From: Frankiaceae bacterium
GTDB taxonomy: Bacteria > Actinomycetota > Actinomycetes > Mycobacteriales > SCTD01
Direction of reading: 5' to 3'
Length of the DNA stretch: 11,597 nt
Assembly (NCBI GenBank): GCA_947479995.1
Contig: CANKBT010000073.1
Coordinates: forward strand, 1-11,597
The notes under the pieces were generated by a model that had not been told where the DNA came from, made no database searches, and saw only the letters and a list, made by a program, of their open reading frames with translations. Shown piece after piece: positions 5,729 through 11,597 of this stretch. A program made the position numbers and the translations under genes. The number at the start of each line of letters is the position of its first letter. Positions within the stretch are counted from its first letter, which is position 1.

Positions 5729-6777
5729 GCCAGGTCGGCGTGCTGCTGCGCGACGCGCGCCTGCAGCTCCTTGACCCGCTGCGCCTGGGCCGCCGGCACG
5801 ACGAGCGTCGCGGTCGGCGTGTGGACCACGACGAGCCCCTCGCAGCCGACGAGCGCGACGAGGTGCCCGCCGTCGGAGGAGGTGACGACGCAGTCGCGGC
5901 TGTCGAGCAGCAGGGCCTCGCCGTCGCCGACCGCGTTGCCGTCGTCGTCGCGCCCGACGGCGTCGCCGTACGCGCCCCAGGAGCCGACGTCGAGCCAGCG
6001 CGCGGCGAGCGGCAGCGCGGCGACGGTGAACTGCGGCGACGCCGACGCCGGCTCCATGACGCCGTAGTCGACCGAGGTCTTGGGCACGGCGTCCCAGGCC
6101 CCGCGCTCGCCGGCCGCCACGCGGTGGACCGCCTCGGCGGTCTGCGGCGAGAAGGCCTCGACCGCGGCGAGCAGCGTGCGCGCCTGCCACACGAACATGC
6201 CGGAGTTCCACAGCGAGCCCTCGGCGACGAAGCGCTCGGCCGTCGCCAGGTCGGGCTTCTCGCGGAAGGTCGCGACCTCGCGGGCGTCGCCGGCCAGCGG
6301 CGCGCCGAGCTCGAGGTAGCCGAAGCCGGTGGCCGGGTGGTCCGGCACGACGCCGAACGTCACCAGGGCGTCGTCGCGCTCCTCGGCCAGCGCGTACGCC
6401 TGCTCGAGCACCCGCGCGAAGTCCTCGACCGGCTCGATGAGGTGGTCGGCGGTGAGCACCGCGATGACGGCGTCCGGGTCGGCGGCCGCGATGGTGGCGC
6501 AGCCGAGCGCGACGGCGGGCAGGGTGTCGCGGCCCGACGGCTCGAGCACCAGGCGGTCGGGGTGCAGGCCCTCGACCGACGACACGGCGTCGCGCAGCGC
6601 CTCGCCGGCGCCCAGCCACACGCGCTCGGCCGGCACCACCGCGGTGGCGCGCGCGACCGCGACGTCGAGCAGCGAGCGCCCGCCGAGCAGGGGCACCAGC
6701 TGCTTCGGCAGCCCGGCGGTCGACAGCGGCCACAGCCGGGTGCCGCTGCCCCCGGCCAGGATCAGGGCGTGCCTCAT
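5725..6777 (-). CDS. manC: Mannose-1-phosphate guanylyltransferase (GDP-mannose synthesis)
   Basis: This 350-residue cytoplasmic enzyme joins GTP and mannose-1-phosphate to give GDP-mannose and pyrophosphate. The N-terminal nucleotide-binding motif is LILAGGSGTRLWPLS (5-19). Further signatures are LTADHLI (108-114, metal and substrate site), TFREKPD (170-176), SLWNSGMFVW (188-197), KTSVDYGVMEPA (233-244) and WLDVGSW (261-267). The length and lack of a C-terminal cupin show the short, GMP-only form, not the bifunctional phosphomannose isomerase fusion. ATG at 6777 places the motif at the usual distance, with GAGGAG 10 bases upstream. It is divergent from the GT2 gene across 128 bases. GDP-mannose is the substrate of Gmd at the right end of the window and a likely donor for the GT-B enzymes. 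The symbol manC is used for function; the mycobacterial counterpart is called manB. Confidence 0.95.
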   Translation of the reverse strand: MRHALILAGGSGTRLWPLSTAGLPKQLVPLLGGRSLLDVAVARATAVVPAERVWLGAGEALRDAVSSVEGLHPDRLVLEPSGRDTLPAVALGCATIAAADPDAVIAVLTADHLIEPVEDFARVLEQAYALAEERDDALVTFGVVPDHPATGFGYLELGAPLAGDAREVATFREKPDLATAERFVAEGSLWNSGMFVWQARTLLAAVEAFSPQTAEAVHRVAAGERGAWDAVPKTSVDYGVMEPASASPQFTVAALPLAARWLDVGSWGAYGDAVGRDDDGNAVGDGEALLLDSRDCVVTSSDGGHLVALVGCEGLVVVHTPTATLVVPAAQAQRVKELQARVAQQHADLA

Positions 6778-6905
6778 GCGGGGGGTGCTCCTCGGGCCGG
6801 GGCGGACGGTCGGCGGCGCGTGCAGTGGCCGAGGGTACGGGGCTCCGCGGCTAGTCTCGCCCGGGACGCGCCCGCCCCGGGTGCCGGGGGACGGGAGCCA
6901 GGGCG
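6778..6905. promoter_or_regulatory. Divergent intergenic region, likely promoters for manC and the GT2 operon
   Basis: The 128-bp gap separates divergently transcribed genes, so it should hold promoters for both. Candidate -10 boxes of the TAnnnT type are TAGTCT at 6852-6857 (plus) and TACCCT at 6837-6832 (minus, about 55 bases from the manC ATG). No convincing -35 box accompanies either. CCCGGG at 6860-6865 and 6876-6881 could pair in the GT2 leader. GGGAG at 6893-6897 is the GT2 Shine-Dalgarno, 8 bases before the ATG. Presence of promoters is likely from layout; the exact boxes are weak. Confidence 0.4.
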
Positions 6906-7826
6906 ATGCCGGGCCAGCCGCGGGTGACCGTCCTGCTGGCCACCCACCAGGGCCTCGCGTGGCTGCCCGAGCAGGTCGGCACGATCCTCGGCCAGCAGGG
7001 CGTCGACGTGCTGCTGCGGGTGTCGGACGACGCCTCGACCGACGGCACGGCGGCCTGGCTCGACGACCTCGCCGCGCGCGACCCGCGCGTCACGGTGCTG
7101 CCGCCGGTGCGCTCGGGCGGCGCCGCGCCCAACTTCGCGCGGCTGCTGCGCGACGTCGACGCCGACGCCGCCGGGCTGGTCGCGCTCGCCGACCAGGACG
7201 ACGTGTGGGAGCCCGACAAGCTCGCCACGCAGGTGCGCGCGCTGCAGGGCGGCTACGACGGCGTCTCCTCCGACGTCACGGCGTTCCGCCCCGACGGCAC
7301 CCGCTTCCTCGTGCGCAAGAGCTACCCGCAGCGCCGGCTCGACTGGCTGTTCGAGGGCCCCGGGCCGGGCTGCTCGTTCGTGCTCGCGCCGCGCCTCGTG
7401 CGCCTGCTGCAGGAGCTGCTCGCCGACCCGGCGTCGCCCGCGTCGACGATGGCCTTCCACGACTGGATGGTCTACGGCGCCGCCCGCGCGCGCGGCTGGC
7501 CGTGGCTCATCGAGGCGCGCTCGACGCTCGACTACCGCCAGCACGACAGCAACGCCTTCGGGGCGCACCGCGGGCTGTCGTCGCGCCTCGCCCGGCTGCG
7601 CCTGGTGCGCGCCGCGTGGCACCGCCGCGAGGCGGCGCTCATGGCCCGCGTCGGCCTGCAGGTCGCCGAGCAGCCGCTGCGCGGCGAGCTGGAGCACCTG
7701 CTGCCGCTGCTCGAGGACACCTCCCCCCGCGCCCGCGCCGCCCTCGCGCGGTACGCCCCGCACGCCCGCCGCCGCCCGCGCGACCGCGCGGTGCTCGGCG
7801 CCCTCATCGCCGGAGGCCTGTGGTGA
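6906..7826 (+). CDS. Family 2 glycosyltransferase (rhamnosyltransferase-like subgroup)
   Basis: The 306-residue product has the GT-A fold of family 2: strand and loop VTVLLATHQG (7-16), nucleotide-sugar site SDDASTDGT (40-48), DxD-type metal site ALADQDDVW (94-101), the acceptor/base region AFHDWMVYG (183-191), and a late YRQHDSNAFG (210-219). The combination ADQDDVW...HDW...YRQH is typical of the subgroup containing O-antigen and cell-wall rhamnosyltransferases, but donor specificity cannot be read from it. No membrane helix is visible. ATG at 6906 has GGGAG 8 bases upstream. The SDR gene follows 7 bases after its stop, so the two form an operon. It occupies the place next to the GDP-mannose gene that wbbL1 holds in M. 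tuberculosis, but its motifs differ from WbbL, so I would not call it that. Confidence 0.88.
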   Translation: MPGQPRVTVLLATHQGLAWLPEQVGTILGQQGVDVLLRVSDDASTDGTAAWLDDLAARDPRVTVLPPVRSGGAAPNFARLLRDVDADAAGLVALADQDDVWEPDKLATQVRALQGGYDGVSSDVTAFRPDGTRFLVRKSYPQRRLDWLFEGPGPGCSFVLAPRLVRLLQELLADPASPASTMAFHDWMVYGAARARGWPWLIEARSTLDYRQHDSNAFGAHRGLSSRLARLRLVRAAWHRREAALMARVGLQVAEQPLRGELEHLLPLLEDTSPRARAALARYAPHARRRPRDRAVLGALIAGGLW

Positions 7827-7833
7827 GCACGCT

Positions 7834-8802
7834 GTGAAGGTCGTCGTCGTCGGCGGGAGCGGCTTCATCGGCACGCGCCTGCTCACCGAGCTGCAGGAGC
7901 GCGGCCACGAGGTCGCCAACGTCGACCTCGTGCCGTCGGCCGCGCACCCGGCCGTCACCGCGCTGGGCGACGTCCGCGACGAGGCGGCCATGACCGCCGC
8001 GCTCACCGGCGCCGACGCCGTCGTCAACCTCGCCGCCGAGCACCGCGACGACGTGCGCCCGCTGTCGCGCTACGCCTCGACCAACGTCGACGGCGCCCGC
8101 GCGCTGGCGGCCGCCGCGAGCGCCGCGGGCGTCCCGCGGGTGCTGTTCACCAGCACCGTCGCGGTCTACGGCCTCGGCCGCCCGCGGCCGACCGAGGACG
8201 ACCCGACGCTGCCGTTCAACGAGTACGGCCGCACCAAGCTCGCCGCGGAGGAGGTGCTGCGCGGCTGGGCCGCGCAGGACCCGGCGCGCTCGCTGTTCGT
8301 CGTCCGCCCCTGCGTCGTCTTCGGCGAGGGCAACCGCGGCAACGTCTGGACGCTGGCCACGCAGGTCGCGTCCGGCCGCTTCCTCATGATCGGCGACGGC
8401 AGCAACCGCAAGTCGATGGCGTACGTCGGCAACGTCGCCGCCTTCCTCGCCGGCGGGCTCGACGCGGGGCCCGGCACGCACCTGACCAACTACGCCGACC
8501 GCCCCGACCTGACGACGCGGCAGCTCACCGACCTGCTGCAGGACGAGCTCGGCGTGACCAGCCGGCGGCGCCCGCTGCCGGTGCGCGCGGGGCTGGTGGC
8601 CGGCGCGGCCGCCGACGTCGTCGCGCGCGTCACCCGGCGGCCGCTGCCGGTGTCGCGGGTGCGCGTGGAGAAGTTCGTCGCCGAGACGACGGTCGGCACC
8701 GCCCGGCTCGAGGCGAGCGGCTTCGCCCCGCCGTACGCGCTGGAGGACGCCCTGCGCCGGACGGTGCGGGCGGAGTTCCCCGAGCGGGTCCGGCCGGCCT
8801 GA
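7834..8802 (+). CDS. NAD(P)-dependent sugar epimerase/dehydratase (extended SDR)
   Basis: The 322-residue protein has the extended short-chain dehydrogenase pattern: Rossmann motif GGSGFIG (7-13), AVVNLAAEH (62-70), the catalytic TSTVAVYG (106-113) and YGRTK (Tyr131, Lys135), and VVRPCVVFGEGNRGN after it. Such enzymes act on nucleotide sugars in the cytoplasm as 4-epimerases, dehydratases or 4-ketoreductases. The segments HRDDVRPLSRYASTNVDG (70-87) and NRKSMAYVGNVAAFL recall SDRs of surface-polysaccharide clusters, but I cannot assign a substrate. Since gmd is in the same locus and no second reductase is visible, it is a candidate for reducing GDP-4-keto-6-deoxymannose; this is inference. GTG at 7834 gives the expected N-terminus MKVVVVGGSG. 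Its stop lies only 3 bases from the stop of the convergent glycosyltransferase gene. Confidence 0.88.
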   Translation: MKVVVVGGSGFIGTRLLTELQERGHEVANVDLVPSAAHPAVTALGDVRDEAAMTAALTGADAVVNLAAEHRDDVRPLSRYASTNVDGARALAAAASAAGVPRVLFTSTVAVYGLGRPRPTEDDPTLPFNEYGRTKLAAEEVLRGWAAQDPARSLFVVRPCVVFGEGNRGNVWTLATQVASGRFLMIGDGSNRKSMAYVGNVAAFLAGGLDAGPGTHLTNYADRPDLTTRQLTDLLQDELGVTSRRRPLPVRAGLVAGAAADVVARVTRRPLPVSRVRVEKFVAETTVGTARLEASGFAPPYALEDALRRTVRAEFPERVRPA

Positions 8803-8805
8803 CGC

Positions 8806-9939
8806 TCAGCCCGCGACGGCGCGGGCGTACGTCTCGAGGTGCCGCTCGGCGCAGGCCGCCCACGTGAAGCCCTCGGCCCGGGCCCGGCCGGCCTCGGCCA
8901 GCTGCGCGCGGCGGGCGGGGTCGTCGAGCAGCGCGCCGAGGCCCTCGGCGATCGACGCGGCGTCAGGCTCGACGTAGGCGACGGCGTCGCCGCCGACCTC
9001 GGGGATCGCCAGGCGCCGGGTGGTGAGCACTGGCGCGCCGCAGGCCATCGCCTCGACGACCGGCAGGCCGAAGCCCTCGCCGAACGACGGGTAGGCGACG
9101 AGCAGCGCGCCGCCGAGGTAGCCGGGCAGGTCCGACAGGCGCAGGTAGCCCGGCCGCAGCACGCGCAGGTGCGGCGGCACCTCGGCGACCGCGGCGTCGA
9201 TCGTGTCGTCCCAGCCGGCGCCGCCGGCGAGCACGAGCACGGGCGGGTCCTCGCGGCCCTCGCAGGCGCGCACCCAGCCGCGCACGAGGCCCGGCACGTT
9301 CTTGCGCGGCTCGAGCGTCGACAGGAAGGCGACGTACGGCTGGCCGGCGAGGCCGAGGCGGGCCTGCACGCGCTCGCGCTCGGCCGGCTCCGGCACGTGG
9401 AAGGCGGTGTGGTCGACGCCGTGGTGCGCCACGTCGATCGTCGACGCGTCGGCGCCGAGCAGCCGCACCAGCTCGTCGCGCGTCGCCCGGCTGGGGGCGA
9501 GGGTGCGGGCCGCGCGGCGCAGCGCGGTGCGGGTCGCCGAGCGGAAGAACGTGCCCTTGACCGCCGTGTGCATCTCGGGGTCGGTGAAGAAGGTGGCGTC
9601 GTGCAGCGTGACGACGACGGGCTGGCTGCAGCGCAGCGGCAGCGTGTAGTGCGGCGAGTGCACGACCTGCGCCTCGACCTGGCGGGCGACCAGCGGCAGG
9701 CCGGTCTGCTCCCACGCCAGGCGGGCCGGGCGGTGGGCCACCGGCGCGGGCGCCGGCACGACCCGCGCACCGGGCGCGAGGCGGCCGTAGCGCTCGGCGT
9801 CGGCGCGCTGGCAGACGACGGCGAGCGGGGCGCCGGCGCCGTCCAGGGCCTCGACGAGGCCGTCGACGTAGCGCCCGACCCCGCCCCGGTCGGCGGGCAC
9901 GGCGGTGGCGTCGACGAGGACGCGGGGGCCGGCGGTCAG
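8806..9939 (-). CDS. GT-B glycosyltransferase (family 4-like), apparent CTG start
   Basis: The 377-residue form carries the N-terminal strand RVLVDATAVPADRGGVGRY (6-24), VVTLHDATFF (109-118), the C-domain start VAFLSTLEPRKN (203-214), and the donor-site motif EGFGLPVVEAMACGAPVL (288-305), all standard for family 4 transferases of the mannosyl/rhamnosyl type using GDP or other nucleotide sugars. No membrane helix is seen. There is no in-frame ATG, GTG or TTG before residue 14, where a GTG at 9900 would remove the first beta strand and has no Shine-Dalgarno. CTG at 9939 has GAGGAG 5 bases upstream and gives the natural N-terminus, so I chose it. It lies 35 bases after the stop of the upstream paralogous transferase and is probably in the same operon, downstream of gmd. 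Acceptor and exact donor are unknown. Confidence 0.87.
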   Translation of the reverse strand: MTAGPRVLVDATAVPADRGGVGRYVDGLVEALDGAGAPLAVVCQRADAERYGRLAPGARVVPAPAPVAHRPARLAWEQTGLPLVARQVEAQVVHSPHYTLPLRCSQPVVVTLHDATFFTDPEMHTAVKGTFFRSATRTALRRAARTLAPSRATRDELVRLLGADASTIDVAHHGVDHTAFHVPEPAERERVQARLGLAGQPYVAFLSTLEPRKNVPGLVRGWVRACEGREDPPVLVLAGGAGWDDTIDAAVAEVPPHLRVLRPGYLRLSDLPGYLGGALLVAYPSFGEGFGLPVVEAMACGAPVLTTRRLAIPEVGGDAVAYVEPDAASIAEGLGALLDDPARRAQLAEAGRARAEGFTWAACAERHLETYARAVAG

Positions 9940-9944
9940 CGGGA

Positions 9945-9950
9945 CTCCTC
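9945..9950 (-). promoter_or_regulatory. Shine-Dalgarno GAGGAG that supports the CTG start at 9939
   Basis: GAGGAG on the minus strand lies 5 bases before the in-frame CTG. It is one of the best ribosome sites in the window and has no ATG, GTG or TTG in frame at a suitable distance. Confidence 0.6.
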
Positions 9951-9974
9951 GGGGGGCTGGGGGACGCTGCGACC

Positions 9975-11021
9975 CTACCCAGGCAGGGCGTCGACGGCCC
10001 GCCAGACGTCGGCCGCCGCGCGGTCCCAGGTGAAGGCCGCCGCGCGCTCCGGACCGGCGGTGCGCAGCCGGGCGCGCAGGCCCTCGTCGCCGAGCACCGC
10101 GCGCAGCCCGTCGACCAGGTCGTCGAGCGGCACGGCGAGCGCCGCACCGCCGGCCACCTCGACGAGCGCGGGCGCGTCGCTGGTGAGCACCGGCGTGCCG
10201 ACCGCCATCCCCTCGAGCAGGGGCAGCCCGAAGCCCTCGGCGCGGCTGGGCACGACCAGCGCGGTCGCGCGGCGCAGCAGCACGGCGAGGTCGGCGTCGG
10301 CGACGCGGCCGAGCAGGCGCACGCGGTCGGTCGGCGCGCCGAGGTCGACCTCGCCCCAGCCGGCCTGGCCGGCGACGAGCAGGGGCAGGTCGGTGGCCTG
10401 CGGCAGCGCGCGCACCAGCTCGGCCAGGCCCTTGCGCGGCTCGAGCGTGGCGACGGCGAGCACGTAGCGCTCGGGCAGGCCGAGCCGCGCGGCCCGCGCG
10501 TCGGCGTCGGGCGGCAGGGCCAGGTCGGCGCTCACGCCCTCGCCGACGACCGCGAGCCGCGGCAGCGCCACGTGCCGCTGCAGCTCCTCGGCGACCGCCC
10601 GCGTCGGCACGACGACGAGGTCGGCCTCCCGCCCCGCGCGCGCGACGGCCCGCCGGTGCCAGGCGACGCCGCGGGGCGTCAGCGTCTCGGGGTGCGTCCA
10701 CGGCACGGCGTCGTGCACGACGACCACCTGCGGGGTGCGCCGGCGCGGCGGCGCGAGCGGCGTCGGCGCGAGCACGACGTCGCCGGGCACGCGCGGGCCG
10801 AGGCCGCGCTCCCAGGCCACGGTGAGCGGGCGCCGGGCGAGCGGCAGCCGGCGGGGGCCGCGCACGCCCGGCACGACCGCCGCGGCGGTCGACCGGTGCC
10901 ACGCGACGGCCGAGGCGACCGGCCGGCCGGTGCGCGCGAGCGCGGCGGCCAGCTCGCGGCTGTAGCGGCCCGTGCCCCCCGGGACGGGGGCGAGGCACTG
11001 CTCCAGCAGGACCGTGAGCAG
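9975..11021 (-). CDS. GT-B glycosyltransferase (family 4-like), start uncertain (CTG or other)
   Basis: The family signatures are VVVHDAVPW (near residue 100-108), LAVATLEPRKG (188-198) and EGFGLPLLEGMAVGTPVL (262-279), giving a second GT-B transferase paralogous to its neighbour. The natural N-terminus, VLLEQCLAPVPGGTGRYSRE (4-23), is in frame and looks homologous to family starts, yet no ATG, GTG or TTG precedes it after the gmd stop at 11030-11028. The first ordinary start is GTG at 10874, which would delete about 49 residues including the acceptor-side glycine-rich loop. I therefore extend it to CTG at 11021, 6 bases after the gmd stop, giving 348 residues; ACG at 11015 is another possibility. 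Initiation by coupling to gmd termination is plausible. It probably transfers mannose or a deoxyhexose made by this pathway. If the strict GTG start is preferred the gene is 9975-10874. Confidence 0.85.
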   Translation of the reverse strand: MLTVLLEQCLAPVPGGTGRYSRELAAALARTGRPVASAVAWHRSTAAAVVPGVRGPRRLPLARRPLTVAWERGLGPRVPGDVVLAPTPLAPPRRRTPQVVVVHDAVPWTHPETLTPRGVAWHRRAVARAGREADLVVVPTRAVAEELQRHVALPRLAVVGEGVSADLALPPDADARAARLGLPERYVLAVATLEPRKGLAELVRALPQATDLPLLVAGQAGWGEVDLGAPTDRVRLLGRVADADLAVLLRRATALVVPSRAEGFGLPLLEGMAVGTPVLTSDAPALVEVAGGAALAVPLDDLVDGLRAVLGDEGLRARLRTAGPERAAAFTWDRAAADVWRAVDALPG

Positions 11022-11027
11022 GGCGGC

Positions 11028-11597
11028 TCAGCCCCCCGCGGGGCCCGCGAGGTCGACGTCGACCATGCGGCCGACCAGCTCCTCGAAGCCGACCGTCGGC
11101 GACCAGCCGAGCACCTCGCGGGCGCGCGTCGCGTCGCCGACGAGCACGGCGGCGTCGACCGGCCGGACGAAGGCCGGGTCGACGCGCACGAGCGGCTCCC
11201 AGTCGTCGATGCCGACGCGCGCGAAGGCCGCGGCCACGAAGTCGCGCACGGTGTGCACGACGCCGGTGGCGACGACGACGTCGAGCGGCGCGTCGTGGCG
11301 CAGCGCGCGCACCATCGCGTCGACGTAGTCCGGCGCCCAGCCCCAGTCGCGGCCGGCGTCGAGGTTGCCCAGCACCAGCTCGTCCTGCTGCCCCTGCGCG
11401 ATGCGGGCCGCGCCCTGGGTGATCTTGCGCGTGACGAAGGCCGGCGGCCGCCGCGGCGACTCGTGGTTGTAGAGGATGACGGCGCTGGCGTGCATGCCGC
11501 GGCCGCGCTGCACCCCGACGAGGTGGTGCGCGTACGCCTTGGCCGCGCCGTACGGCGAGGTGGGGCGGATCGGCGTCGTCTCGTCCTGCGGGCTGAC
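11028..11597 (-). CDS. gmd: GDP-mannose 4,6-dehydratase (C-terminal 189 residues, 5' end outside window)
   Basis: The frame is open to the window edge, so only the C-terminal portion is present (family length roughly 320-370). Gmd removes water from GDP-mannose to give GDP-4-keto-6-deoxymannose, the precursor of GDP-fucose, GDP-rhamnose and related sugars, using bound NADP. Diagnostic stretches are TSPYGAAKAYAH with the active-site Tyr and Lys (residues 16 and 20 of this fragment), LYNHESPRRPPAFVTRKIT, LGNLDAGRDWGWAPDYVDAM, and REVLGWSPTVGFEELVGRM near the end. The first and third match Gmd very specifically, more so than other SDR dehydratases. The TGA stop is followed after 6 bases by the proposed CTG start of the next glycosyltransferase, indicating an operon. 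ManC in this window supplies its substrate. Confidence 0.95.
   Translation of the reverse strand, partial: VSPQDETTPIRPTSPYGAAKAYAHHLVGVQRGRGMHASAVILYNHESPRRPPAFVTRKITQGAARIAQGQQDELVLGNLDAGRDWGWAPDYVDAMVRALRHDAPLDVVVATGVVHTVRDFVAAAFARVGIDDWEPLVRVDPAFVRPVDAAVLVGDATRAREVLGWSPTVGFEELVGRMVDVDLAGPAGG

Noticed and set aside
5740..6927. A 395-codon plus-strand open frame opposite manC.
   Set aside because: manC carries all guanylyltransferase motifs on the minus strand; the plus-strand frame is an Arg/Gly/Asp-rich shadow.
6906..7826. Calling the GT2 gene wbbL from its position beside the GDP-mannose gene.
   Set aside because: Its ADQDDVW/HDW/YRQH motifs differ from WbbL-type sequences; position alone is not enough.
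8839..10467. A 542-codon plus-strand open frame opposite the two GT-B genes.
   Set aside because: It has no recognisable domain and lies antisense to two genes with intact EGFGLP motifs.
8806..11021. A single fused double glycosyltransferase, because one stop-free frame spans 8806-10998.
   Set aside because: The stretch upstream of 9939 in that frame is out of phase with the second transferase's motifs, which lie in another frame ending at its own stop 9975-9977; they are two genes.

Overview
The window is very GC-rich DNA with almost every third codon position G or C, frequent GTG starts and long stop-free shadow frames. Together with coenzyme F420 genes of the FbiA/FbiB type, this points to an actinobacterium. 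I cannot name the genus. No rRNA, tRNA, CRISPR array, insertion sequence or prophage gene is visible.

Layout. (1) 1-1796, plus strand: the 3' half of fbiA and a complete two-domain fbiB, overlapping by 4 bases; these make and elongate cofactor F420. (2) 1797-2151: a non-coding junction between convergent genes, holding four copies of a 58-bp repeat separated by G-rich spacers. (3) 2152-5653, minus strand: reading in the direction of transcription, a small DUF4190-like membrane protein, an AlkA-type DNA glycosylase, a membrane Ser/Thr protein kinase and a 76-residue hypothetical protein. (4) 5725-6777, minus: mannose-1-phosphate guanylyltransferase, which makes GDP-mannose. (5) 6906-8802, plus, divergent from it: a family 2 glycosyltransferase and an extended-SDR sugar epimerase/dehydratase. 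(6) 8806-11597, minus: two GT-B (family 4-like) glycosyltransferases preceded by the C-terminal part of GDP-mannose 4,6-dehydratase, whose start lies beyond the window.

How it fits together. The right-hand 6 kb looks like part of a cell-envelope polysaccharide or glycan locus using GDP-mannose and a GDP-6-deoxyhexose: ManC makes GDP-mannose, Gmd converts it to the 4-keto-6-deoxy sugar, the SDR is a candidate (unproven) for the following reduction or epimerisation, and three glycosyltransferases assemble the glycan. F420 genes lying beside the GDP-mannose gene recall the Mycobacterium tuberculosis order fbiA-fbiB-(one gene)-manB-wbbL1-rmlD, so the neighbourhood may be old rather than recently acquired.

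Most unusual points: the four-copy structured intergenic repeat; two adjacent glycosyltransferase genes that both lack an ATG/GTG/TTG start at their natural N-terminus and seem to begin at CTG; and a tandem ETTRL repeat in the kinase linker that resembles phosphothreonine/FHA-docking motifs. I see no clearly new multi-gene system.
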